Source of the DNA: Euryarchaeota archaeon UBA39
Lineage (GTDB): Archaea; Thermoplasmatota; Poseidoniia; Poseidoniales; Thalassarchaeaceae
Assembly (NCBI GenBank): GCA_002503045.1
Contig: DAQW01000108.1
Span: 1-8,456, forward strand
Length of the DNA stretch: 8,456 nucleotides
Reading direction: 5' to 3'
The translations under genes were made by a program, and so were the position numbers. The notes below the pieces were generated by a model. That model saw nothing but the letters and a program-made list of their open reading frames with translations. It ran no database searches and had not been told where the DNA came from. Below, piece after piece: positions 1 through 7,600 of this stretch (positions within the stretch are counted from its first letter, which is position 1; each line of letters starts with the position of its first letter).

Positions 1-1
1 A

Positions 2-211
2 AGGGAAGTTAGGGATAGAAATGGAGATGTTTTAGGACATGTTGCAGACTTAATATTCGATACACGTACTGGAAGTGTGAACTTTATAATGGTCCGAATC
101 CAAACAGATTTAGATCCTTCTCAGTTGCCTTGGCCTTCAGAATCTGGAATGATATCTTTACCAATCGATGAAGTTCGTGAAATTTCTTCTGTAATTCATC
201 TACATCGTTGA
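2..211 (+). CDS. PRC-barrel-like protein, C-terminal part (5' truncated)
   Basis: The frame beginning at base 2 is open from the window edge to a TGA at 209-211 and gives 69 residues. The segment RDRNGDVLGHVADLIFD followed by TGSVNFIMVR has the usual PRC-barrel layout: a charged turn, G-x-x-x-G-x-V-x-D, an acidic turn, then a hydrophobic strand. A second strand-like part (MISLPIDEVREI) ends the chain just before a short tail, ISSVIHLHR. PRC-barrel proteins are small beta-barrels found as RNA-processing modules (RimM), in photosynthetic reaction centre H subunits and as many stand-alone archaeal proteins of unknown role. The start lies outside the window, so total length and any additional domain are unknown. 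The gene is on the same strand as the membrane-protein operon that follows, about 80 bases away; co-transcription is possible but not shown. The family call rests on pattern recognition only. Confidence 0.6.
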   Translation, partial: REVRDRNGDVLGHVADLIFDTRTGSVNFIMVRIQTDLDPSQLPWPSESGMISLPIDEVREISSVIHLHR

Positions 212-227
212 ATCATCATTGTACTTG

Positions 228-259
228 TGCGCATAACCGTCTTAAGGTTAGTATGCGCG
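228..259 (+). promoter_or_regulatory. Hairpin in the gap upstream of the DUF4350 gene
   Basis: GCGCATA (229-235) is complementary to TATGCGC (252-258), with an extra T-G wobble outside it. Inside, ACC (236-238) can pair with GGT (246-248), leaving a bulge on the 3' side and a loop of about 7 bases. The arms are the most GC-rich part of an otherwise AT-rich gap. No T-run follows, so a classical factor-independent terminator is unlikely. It could be an operator, a 5' leader structure or an RNA-processing site between the PRC-barrel gene and the next gene. Confidence 0.35.
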
Positions 260-281
260 TCTGAACATTGCTCCAGTCTAC

Positions 282-290
282 GGAGGGTGA
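282..290 (+). promoter_or_regulatory. Strong Shine-Dalgarno site deciding the start at 295
   Basis: GGAGGGTGA lies 4 bases before the ATG at 295 and closely matches the complement of the 16S rRNA 3' end (GGAGGTGA). It selects that ATG over the in-frame TTG at 268, which has no such site. Confidence 0.8.
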
Positions 291-294
291 ACTT

Positions 295-1923
295 ATGGCG
301 GTACCGAACCTTTCTAGTGTAGGGAATTGGCTTCGTTCACCATCAGGAAAAAGGATGATTGCTCTAACCTTATTTTACCTCACTTTAGGACTTCTGTTCT
401 CCACTGTTGCTGGAACATATATTGTACGTTCAGAAGTTCATCAAAGTGCTTATGGAGAGGATTGGAATGATTTGAGTTCGTTTAGAGCAGATATCAAGGA
501 ACAAGGTATCACTACAACTAGCATTGTTAGTAGTCCACTATTGTTAGAAGAAATACAGTCTCCACGTGATACTGTATTTGTTGTTTCAGGAATTGAGAGA
601 GATACTATTTCACTTCCCAGATTTAGTGCAGATAGTAGTGTAATTCAATTGGTTGAAGGTTTAGGTTATTCTACATCTGAAATTGAAGCGATTAGTAACT
701 TTGTTGAACGTGGAGGGACAATTGTTGTTTTAGATGACTTTGGGTATGCTCAAGGTTTGGCTGATGACTTTGGTTTGGGATATAGTGGTCATCAATTGTA
801 TGATACTCAGACATGGGATCCGGATTTAGATTTCAATTATGTTTGGTTGAATATTACTAATGGCTTCAATTATTCTTCCACTTCAGGGTCTCGAACCAAT
901 ACTAATCCTTGTCTTGCAGATGCAGATTCGGACGGGACTCCTGATTTCTTAGAGGGGATTTTGGGGGTTCCTACATCATCGGACCTCGCACTTTGTTCAC
1001 ATCGCTGGGATTCTATTACCGCAACTTACAACATGGATCCTGGTTATGATTTATTGTTGAATCAACCCAGTGCTTTCGATAAAGATAGTGCTGGAGAAAA
1101 TGCAGATGACAATTTGTATCCTATCGGATTTTCAACTCAAGATGCCTATTTAGATACCAATAATGATGGAAAATTAACTGTAGGATTTAGCGGGACTGAT
1201 GCGGGTTCTGATGAACAAGGGCCTTTTGCAATGTATGTGAAATATTGTCGCTCAAGGAATTGTGATAATCCAGATTCTGGACGAGCCTATTTCGTTACAG
1301 ATGGTAGTATGTTGGTAAATTCTATTTATGATACAGAAGGAGTTGAGAGTGGTGTTTACGGAGAATTCAATAAAACTCCAGATAGTAATGACAATCGTCG
1401 TTGGGCGCTAGATTTGATTGCCGAAGCGTTGATGTCAAATGATGGAAATGGTAGTATTTCAGAAGAAGCACAAGTCATTTTTGATGAGAGTCGACATCAA
1501 CAACCTAGTTTCATGGGAGATACATACAATCTTCTCTATTACATTTTGATTTATTTTACCAATGATTGGATGGCTATGTTACTAATGTTCCTTGGCTTAT
1601 TCGTTCTCTTTGAATTTATCATCATCAAGAAGTTAGATCCAGAACCATGGAGGCATGTGTTCAGTATTATCTACTATGGATATGGTGACTCGAGAAGATA
1701 CGAATATTATGGAAGGGCTAACAAAATTAAACAGATTCTTTTGACTAGGGTTAGAAATGTAAATTCGTTAACTAGAGAGGAATTTGATGCACTTCCTGCA
1801 AGAGAATTACAAAAGATGGTGAACGATCCAGTGTTAGTTAAATTCATCTTTGAAGATAGACGCTATTCCATGGAGGAAATTATTGCAGTTATCAAGAGGA
1901 TTAAGACTTGGGGGCGACGTTAA
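295..1923 (+). CDS. Membrane-anchored DUF4350-like protein with calcium-binding insertion
   Basis: The protein has 542 residues and starts at the ATG behind a strong Shine-Dalgarno site; an in-frame TTG at 268 would add nine residues but lacks one. One membrane helix lies near residues 21-43 and a second near 425-444, so a domain of about 380 residues probably faces outside and a basic tail of about 100 residues faces the cytoplasm. The outer part resembles DUF4350, a GATase1-like fold: a strand and turn, GGTIVVLDDFG, at 140-150, a later GRAYFVTDGSMLVN strand at 329-342, then a helix and VIFDESRHQ at 394-402, which matches the usual fDExhH ending. Between these sits an Asp-rich insertion with two calcium-loop-like motifs (DADSDGTPD at 209-217, DTNNDGKL at 287-294) and four cysteines (206, 234, 318, 323). 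DUF4350 proteins commonly accompany DUF58 and MoxR, which suggests a role in assembly or maturation of envelope complexes. The gene overlaps the next start by one base. Family call is likely; exact function is unknown. Confidence 0.7.
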   Translation: MAVPNLSSVGNWLRSPSGKRMIALTLFYLTLGLLFSTVAGTYIVRSEVHQSAYGEDWNDLSSFRADIKEQGITTTSIVSSPLLLEEIQSPRDTVFVVSGIERDTISLPRFSADSSVIQLVEGLGYSTSEIEAISNFVERGGTIVVLDDFGYAQGLADDFGLGYSGHQLYDTQTWDPDLDFNYVWLNITNGFNYSSTSGSRTNTNPCLADADSDGTPDFLEGILGVPTSSDLALCSHRWDSITATYNMDPGYDLLLNQPSAFDKDSAGENADDNLYPIGFSTQDAYLDTNNDGKLTVGFSGTDAGSDEQGPFAMYVKYCRSRNCDNPDSGRAYFVTDGSMLVNSIYDTEGVESGVYGEFNKTPDSNDNRRWALDLIAEALMSNDGNGSISEEAQVIFDESRHQQPSFMGDTYNLLYYILIYFTNDWMAMLLMFLGLFVLFEFIIIKKLDPEPWRHVFSIIYYGYGDSRRYEYYGRANKIKQILLTRVRNVNSLTREEFDALPARELQKMVNDPVLVKFIFEDRRYSMEEIIAVIKRIKTWGRR

Positions 1924-3176
1924 TGTGGACTCGTAAAGCCTCAATACTTGGTGCAGGAGGGGTATCTCTAGTTCTTGTGGGCATGATGATGTCCAACTTC
2001 CAAATGATGGTATTTGGAGTAGCATTTGTTGCATTTTTAGCTGTTAATTCTTGGATTACTGGTCATGGAGATATACAAGTAGTTCGAACTCTAAGTGCAG
2101 ATAATTTGTACAAAGGAGATGATTTGTATGTTGAATTAGAAATTACTAATCCATCTTGGCGTAGAACGCAACAATTGGAGATATATGACAACATACCTCA
2201 TGAGATGAAATTACGCAGCGGTCTCAATTACATGCGTGTTAATCTTGGCCCTGGAGAAACAACCCGAGTTAGGTACGTTTTGAGATGTCCATTAAGAGGG
2301 CACTACTCTATTGGCCCAATATCGATTAGATATCGTGATTCGTTCAATCTTTTCTCACAAGAAATGTACGTTGACCATCGTTCCGATCTTATTGTTTTCC
2401 CACAAGTTCGTGAAATCGAAGAAGCAATGGTAAGAAGTCGCACACCTAAAATGTATACTGGTGCCACAACATTGCGTACTCCAGGGCCTGGAACTGAGTT
2501 CTTCAGTTTACGAGAATATGTTCCTGGTGATCCGTTTAAAATTATCAATTGGAAAGCATTTGCACGAACTGGGCAACTGATTGTAAATGAAAAATGTCGA
2601 GATGCAGTTACTGATGTATTTATTTTGGTAGATAGTCGAGACATTAGTAGAATTGGTACAGTTCTCAAGAATCCATTAGAGGTGGGTACTGTTGCCGCTG
2701 CATCTCTAGCCTCATATTTTATCAAACGAAGAGATAGTGTTGCACTTGCAGTATACGATGAACGACTTTCTTTCCTCCCTCCAGATACTGGAGATAAGCA
2801 GTATTTCAAGATTCTAAGTAGTCTGGCGGGAGTTGCTCCTAAGGGAGCAATGCCCTTACAAGCTGTAACAAATGCTCTTTCATCTAGATTTAGTCGTGGT
2901 TCACCTGTATTCATTATTAGTGCTTTAGAGGGAGATGGAACTACAATTCCTGCGATTAGAGACTTAGCAGGTAGAGGTCATGAAGTAATTATTTTGAGTC
3001 CAAGTAGCGTAGATTTTGAACGACTTGTAAGCCGAATCCCTAGAACTTCTTATGAGGTTCTAAAATTGGAGAGACAGAATAGATTGACTGCATTGGCAGG
3101 ATTTGGCGCTAGAGTGATTGATTGGATGCCAGATGTTGAATTATCTCAAGCATTATTGCAGGTGAAAATGGGGTGA
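1923..3176 (+). CDS. DUF58 family protein with vWA-like domain
   Basis: The protein has 417 residues, and its ATG shares a base with the upstream TAA (1921-1923), so translation is probably coupled; an alternative TTG at 1908 is less likely. Two hydrophobic segments at about 7-21 and 27-45 anchor it, followed by a beta-rich region (about 50-155). The DUF58 signature spans 189-223: PGTEFFSLREYVPGDPF, then INWKAFARTG and a basic/acidic VNEK. A vWA-like alpha/beta fold follows from about 230 to 360. The expected metal-ion site D-x-S-x-S reads D237-S-R-D-I-S242, and the later acidic position (usually SD) reads ISALEGD at 331-337, so metal binding as in canonical vWA domains is doubtful. DUF58 proteins typically work with MoxR AAA+ ATPases in maturation of extracytoplasmic or metal-containing complexes; here the visible partners are the DUF4350-like protein before it and a polytopic membrane protein after it. 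Family assignment is firm; the substrate is unknown. Confidence 0.85.
   Translation: MWTRKASILGAGGVSLVLVGMMMSNFQMMVFGVAFVAFLAVNSWITGHGDIQVVRTLSADNLYKGDDLYVELEITNPSWRRTQQLEIYDNIPHEMKLRSGLNYMRVNLGPGETTRVRYVLRCPLRGHYSIGPISIRYRDSFNLFSQEMYVDHRSDLIVFPQVREIEEAMVRSRTPKMYTGATTLRTPGPGTEFFSLREYVPGDPFKIINWKAFARTGQLIVNEKCRDAVTDVFILVDSRDISRIGTVLKNPLEVGTVAAASLASYFIKRRDSVALAVYDERLSFLPPDTGDKQYFKILSSLAGVAPKGAMPLQAVTNALSSRFSRGSPVFIISALEGDGTTIPAIRDLAGRGHEVIILSPSSVDFERLVSRIPRTSYEVLKLERQNRLTALAGFGARVIDWMPDVELSQALLQVKMG
3170..3176 (+). promoter_or_regulatory. Shine-Dalgarno site overlapping the DUF58 stop codon
   Basis: GGGGTGA ends in the TGA stop of the DUF58 gene and lies 4 bases before the ATG at 3181. The site supports that start and links translation of the third operon gene to the second. 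Confidence 0.6.
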
Positions 3177-3180
3177 AATA

Positions 3181-4398
3181 ATGGCTGAAGATGTTGCAAT
3201 TCAGGGTGAGGGGCTGGAGACCTTACATCTCAAAGTACTTAGAAGAAAATGGCAAATTCTAGCATTACAAATCACTGCGACAATTTCTTTATTTTCAATG
3301 TATATAATGATGACAAGAACATATGGTGTATGTGACTCAGTCGAATCTTCTTGGTGTCCTGCACTTGATCATACACTTACTTTAGGCGTTATTGAACAGT
3401 TCTTACAAGGACAGCCTGAAGCGCTTTCTTTACCAATTCCTGATTGGATGACAGGTGTAGGTAATTTAGGAGATGGTCGCTATTGGATGCCTTTATTTGT
3501 GATTTCAATACTTGTGGCTGGATGGACAATTTTAGGTTTGCAAACTGCCAAATTGAGAAGACAGGTCAATATGGGAATTCTTGGCGCTGCACTATTGTAT
3601 CTTGCAGGATTATTTGTTATTAATTGGTTAATCGGAATGATATTTAGCTTTGAGTTATATCTTCCATTTGGCCAGATTGACACCAATCGCAATCATGTCG
3701 AGTATCTTGTCGGGCCATTATTATTGTACATTCAACTGTTTATTTTGGTGTTTTATTTCTTACCTGTAATTTCTGGTTTACTTGGGATTTGGGGTATGTC
3801 GAAATCCAAGATTTCATGGGCAATCGGTTCAACAATCATTTATCTGGGCCTTCATGCTCTTCTTTCTTACGAAGGTGTCCGCTCTACTATCGAACTAAAT
3901 CTAAACGCTCTTCCAGTCCAGATTGGAGAAGCAACAGAATGGGGTGGCTTAGTAGCTCCCGAAATAGTTCCTTTACTAATTATTAGTTTACTGATGATGA
4001 TATTCTTGGAGTCGGGTTTCGCTACAATACGTTATGTCGAGTATGCATTTAAATTACCTGAATCTTGTAAAAAAGATCCAGAATATGTAAAACAATTTGA
4101 CAATATTTTGAACATACATCTGCAACAAACTGTTGGTGTGACGTTCTTTGTTGGTTTGGTTACTGCACTTGCTTTGAAATTTGATGATTTAATCGTAGAT
4201 CTGGTATCTGTTTTTGAAGGATCCCAGTGGAGTGAACAAGTGAAGGAATCTCTAGAACTTCAATTAACATATGGGACCGTAATATCTGCATTGATATTTG
4301 TGATATTTATTGCTGGCTTACGATATATCATTCCTTGGCCAAGGATTTCAGGATTAATCGAAAAGGGTATTCGACAGATTAGAGATCAATCGGTTTGA
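3181..4398 (+). CDS. Polytopic membrane protein of unknown function (about 8 helices)
   Basis: I do not recognise this 405-residue protein. It begins 4 bases after the DUF58 stop behind a Shine-Dalgarno site. Hydrophobic stretches long enough for membrane helices occur at about 28-46, 103-121, 131-155, 178-204, 212-230, 259-278, 313-333 and 363-386. The loop between the first two (about 47-102) contains two cysteines (51 and 59), and a charged segment with ESCKKDPEY (294-302) separates helices six and seven. The N-terminal 27 residues and the C-terminal tail (IEKGIRQIRDQ) are basic, consistent with both ends in the cytoplasm. No transporter or enzyme motif is visible. Its position directly after DUF4350 and DUF58 suggests a membrane partner of that pair, comparable in place to the polytopic proteins (such as DUF4129 types) of other DUF58 operons, but I see no clear sequence match to those. 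It is the last gene of the operon and ends against the convergent operon. Confidence 0.75.
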   Translation: MAEDVAIQGEGLETLHLKVLRRKWQILALQITATISLFSMYIMMTRTYGVCDSVESSWCPALDHTLTLGVIEQFLQGQPEALSLPIPDWMTGVGNLGDGRYWMPLFVISILVAGWTILGLQTAKLRRQVNMGILGAALLYLAGLFVINWLIGMIFSFELYLPFGQIDTNRNHVEYLVGPLLLYIQLFILVFYFLPVISGLLGIWGMSKSKISWAIGSTIIYLGLHALLSYEGVRSTIELNLNALPVQIGEATEWGGLVAPEIVPLLIISLLMMIFLESGFATIRYVEYAFKLPESCKKDPEYVKQFDNILNIHLQQTVGVTFFVGLVTALALKFDDLIVDLVSVFEGSQWSEQVKESLELQLTYGTVISALIFVIFIAGLRYIIPWPRISGLIEKGIRQIRDQSV

Positions 4399-4408
4399 TT
4401 ATCGATCT
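4383..4408. terminator. Possible bidirectional hairpin at the convergent junction
   Basis: AGATCAATC (4383-4391) can pair with GATT (4397-4400) and, after a 3-base bulge, GATCT (4404-4408), leaving a GGTTT loop. The stem spans the stop codons of both converging genes (TGA at 4396-4398; TAA on the other strand at 4399-4401). It is low in GC and lacks a clean T-run on the plus strand, so the terminator role is an inference from position. Confidence 0.3.
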
Positions 4409-4644
4409 AATAATCTTGACATAAATTCGGCGATTAGTAACGCGAAAATAACTCCTGGGAAACAAGTTAGGAGACCAATAGTTTGATTGTTTAAACCATC
4501 TTCTTGCATTGTTAGTATCCAAGATAATGAAAATACAATAAAGAATCCAAAGAAAAGGGAAAATATATTCCATAATCGTTGATTTTTGTATTTCCCCGAA
4601 ACTTCTTCTCTACCGAGAAGTGTCTTATTCTGTTCTTCATCCAT
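4399..4644 (-). CDS. Small two-helix membrane protein
   Basis: This 81-residue product starts 12 bases after the stop of the large coiled-coil gene, so it is very probably co-transcribed. The N-terminal 23 residues are charged (MDEEQNKTLLGREEVSGKYK). Two hydrophobic segments follow at about 24-45 and 54-75, joined by a short acidic/polar loop (QEDGLNNQ), and the chain ends in SRLLDR. A hairpin-like topology with both ends in the cytoplasm is likely. Upstream, AAGGTCGGGAT is only a weak ribosome-binding match, so reinitiation may contribute. I do not recognise the family. Its place as third gene after two Roadblock-type proteins suggests, without proof, that it anchors or senses at the membrane for the coiled-coil protein. 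Its stop abuts the stop of the convergent gene with no base between. Confidence 0.7.
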   Translation of the reverse strand: MDEEQNKTLLGREEVSGKYKNQRLWNIFSLFFGFFIVFSLSWILTMQEDGLNNQTIGLLTCFPGVIFALLIAEFMSRLLDR

Positions 4645-4656
4645 GTAATCCCGACC

Positions 4657-7600
4657 TTAGATATCTAAATCCGCAAGATCGTCTTCAAGTGAAGTTAAAG
4701 CATCTCTTTCAGAAGGGTTTACTGGCATTGATATTCCATTGATTGTAGATTCACGTTCACGTTTCATATTGTCAATAATTCTTACTTGTTCTTCGGTTTC
4801 CCTCATTTCTTGTAGCTCTTCAGATCCAATAATCGCTGATGTAGGAACTAGACCCAAATCTGAACGTTCAGAGATACTAACTCCATGAGAATCTGATGGA
4901 TTGTCAAGACGTTCCCAAGTGTTCTTTTTATCTTTTAATGTATTTTCTAAATTTTCAACCTCTGAATCTTTTCGTTCCGGATCCATTTCTTCAAGTGCTC
5001 TAATATCTACTTCAGGTCGTTGAACTCCACTTAATCTACCTCTTTCAAATGGAAGCATTCCCACATTTTGGAATTTCCAAATTGGTCCATTGAATGAACC
5101 TTCATCTCCTGCCATTGCATCTAATCGTTTTGACATTCTTTCAAGTGCTTCAATTGTTGAAGCCAAATCAACAGAAGAGCCTGCATCCCTCATGTCTGCA
5201 TCGATGTATATGTCGTCAAGAGCAGAACGAATTAGAGATTGAGTTTCAGAGGCAATTCGTGGTAATGCTTCAGGTCTATTCATCATCCGTTCAATGGATT
5301 CAATTCGGCTGACAGGCATTCCAAGATCATTGAGACTCCTTAACACATCTTGCATTTGACCAATAACAGTAGCTGCTTCTTCATATCCTCTAATAATCTC
5401 TTCAAGGTCTATGACTACATCTGTTACAATTTGCCCTAACATGTGGTGCAATCTTTGTTGTACTGACCATCTAGTTAATCCTCTAACTGCAGATGCTGTT
5501 TCAGGTGCTTGTTGCTCTAATAGTTCTACTACTTCTGATGAAAGCAAGTATCTAGGTGTAGCAGCAACTTCGTCAACAGTATGTTGGATTACTGCCAATC
5601 CTCTTTCTACAGCTCTATCGAGTAAGACCATCGACAAACCTCGACTTCTAGCATTTTCCATTCGATCAAGGACTGGCTCTAAGGCTTTGAGCCCATCTTC
5701 ATCAAGAAGTGCTCTTGCAAGTGGTTCCTCTTGTAGGCGGGCACGGATACGTTCTGCCTCTGCTATATCCACTAATGCTTGTTCATGTGCATCAGTCAGT
5801 TCTTCTGCTTCAGACAAAACCTCTCTTAAATCAGCTTCAGAATGGGCTTTTCTAGCATCAAGATCACCCAATTCTCTCATCAATGTTCTTCTTTCTGCCA
5901 TTAATTCTTTGAGTTCTGTTTGCATTAGGCTTTGACGCCTTTCTAAGTCGTTAACTCTTCCACGATCTTCATCAATTTGCCTTCTAATCGTATGCAGGTC
6001 TCCTTCTAGTGCTGCAACTTCTACTCTATGATTTCTCATTCGAGTTTCTGCTTCTTTTGTTTCAGCTTCTGCTTGTCTATGTCTTTCACGTAATGTTCCT
6101 ACTTGTTCACCTAGAACCCTTTGGACTCTTTCGTCTTCAGATAAAGCGGTTCTTACTTGATCCAATCTTGCTTCAGAACTTTCTAATGTAGATTTTACTT
6201 CAGCTTCTTTTTTCATTAATTCCTCTAATTCTGATTGTAATTCTGTACGTTTTTTGCTTTCTCCAATTGCTGAGGCTATTTCAGAAGCCTTTCTTTCAAC
6301 TTGATGTTCAAGTTCTGCAACCCGTTTAGATAAAGAATCTGCGCGATTCCGATCGGCTTCTGCATCTTTGGTAGCCCTTTCTTTAGCCAACACTGCTTGA
6401 TCTAATCGATTTGAAATATCGCTTGTTCTTTCGTTTGCTTCATCGAGTAAGGCACTCTTTGCAGTCGCAGTATTTTCAGCTTCTGTTTTCTGAAGTTGTT
6501 CTTCTTCTAGAAGTCTTTCTAACCTACCTCGTTCTCTTTCTAAACCGATTTTATCTTCTTCAAGACGATTTAACCGATCTAGGACCTGCCTATCTTCTGG
6601 TTGTAATACTCTACCCCCTCGAGAATTGGGTAGAATTTTTGCCATTGGAACACCACCTGTATCCAATAGTTTCCATTGGGCTTTTGCTAGAGAAATAGAT
6701 TCCATTCCCATTTCAAATTGATATAATGTATCCAAACGCTCACTCAATAGTGATTTTCTATTTTCTGAACGAGTTCTAACTGTCGCTATAGAGTTTGAAA
6801 GAGATGCTAAGGAAAAATCTGCAACATTCCCCCTTCCCAACGTCAATCTGGCGGCTCGTTCTAGACGATGAAGTTGTAAATCTGCACTTGGAGAAGATAA
6901 ATCCTTAACGATTTGATCAAATTCACTTTCTTCTGATTGCCCGATTAATCCAGTTGGGATTCCATCTATTAGTAATATGAATACAGGTTCGTTTTTTCCT
7001 TCTGTTCTGATATGTCCTGTAATGTCTTGCATTTTGGCAGTAGATAGCATTGAGATTAGGGCATCTACTCCCCCCTTTCCTTCTCTAACTACAAATCCAT
7101 CAGCGGGGGAATCAATTTCTGCATCAGGATCAAATTGAGGTTCCTCCATCATTGCAGCTGCATTCATCAATAAAGTCATTGAGTCTGCTCCACCAGTAGT
7201 CCAAATTGCTAATCCTGCTCCTCCATCTCTGGCTACTGTCATTTCATGTTCATCGAAAGCTTGCCTATACCATGGTGCAGGCGATGCTCCCATCAATTGA
7301 GTTAATGCATCCATTCCTCTAAGTTGGGCATCTAAATCGGCTGAAAGTGCATCAGGTTCACCTGGTGTAGACCCAGATGAATGAATCAAAATTCCATCTT
7401 CAAATGCTAATGCAGAGATCACTCCTGTTTCTTCTGCCAATGCATCAACAATTAATGGCCACTCGTGAGTAGATGCAGGTAATCTTCTTCCTGCAAGGCC
7501 TAAGGTTCCGAGAAGAGCAGGATCTGCTAATGATTCTGGTAAACCATCGATTAGTATTCGAACTTCTTCCAATAATAGGGTAAAGGCTCGATGTTTCAAT

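Noticed and set aside
268..294. TTG start nine codons upstream for the DUF4350-like gene
   Set aside because: There is no ribosome-binding site before it, while the ATG at 295 has GGAGGGTGA at a good distance.
1908..1922. TTG start for the DUF58 gene
   Set aside because: The ATG at 1923 gives a natural one-base overlap with the previous stop and a better N-terminus.
2303..2914. 203-codon open frame on the minus strand inside the DUF58 gene
   Set aside because: It is fully antisense to a well-supported gene, has no recognisable domain and looks like a reading-frame shadow.
5411..5935. 174-codon plus-strand frame, Ser- and Ala-rich, inside the coiled-coil gene
   Set aside because: Its composition is the antisense image of Glu/Arg/Ala-rich coiled-coil codons; there is no start signal or domain.
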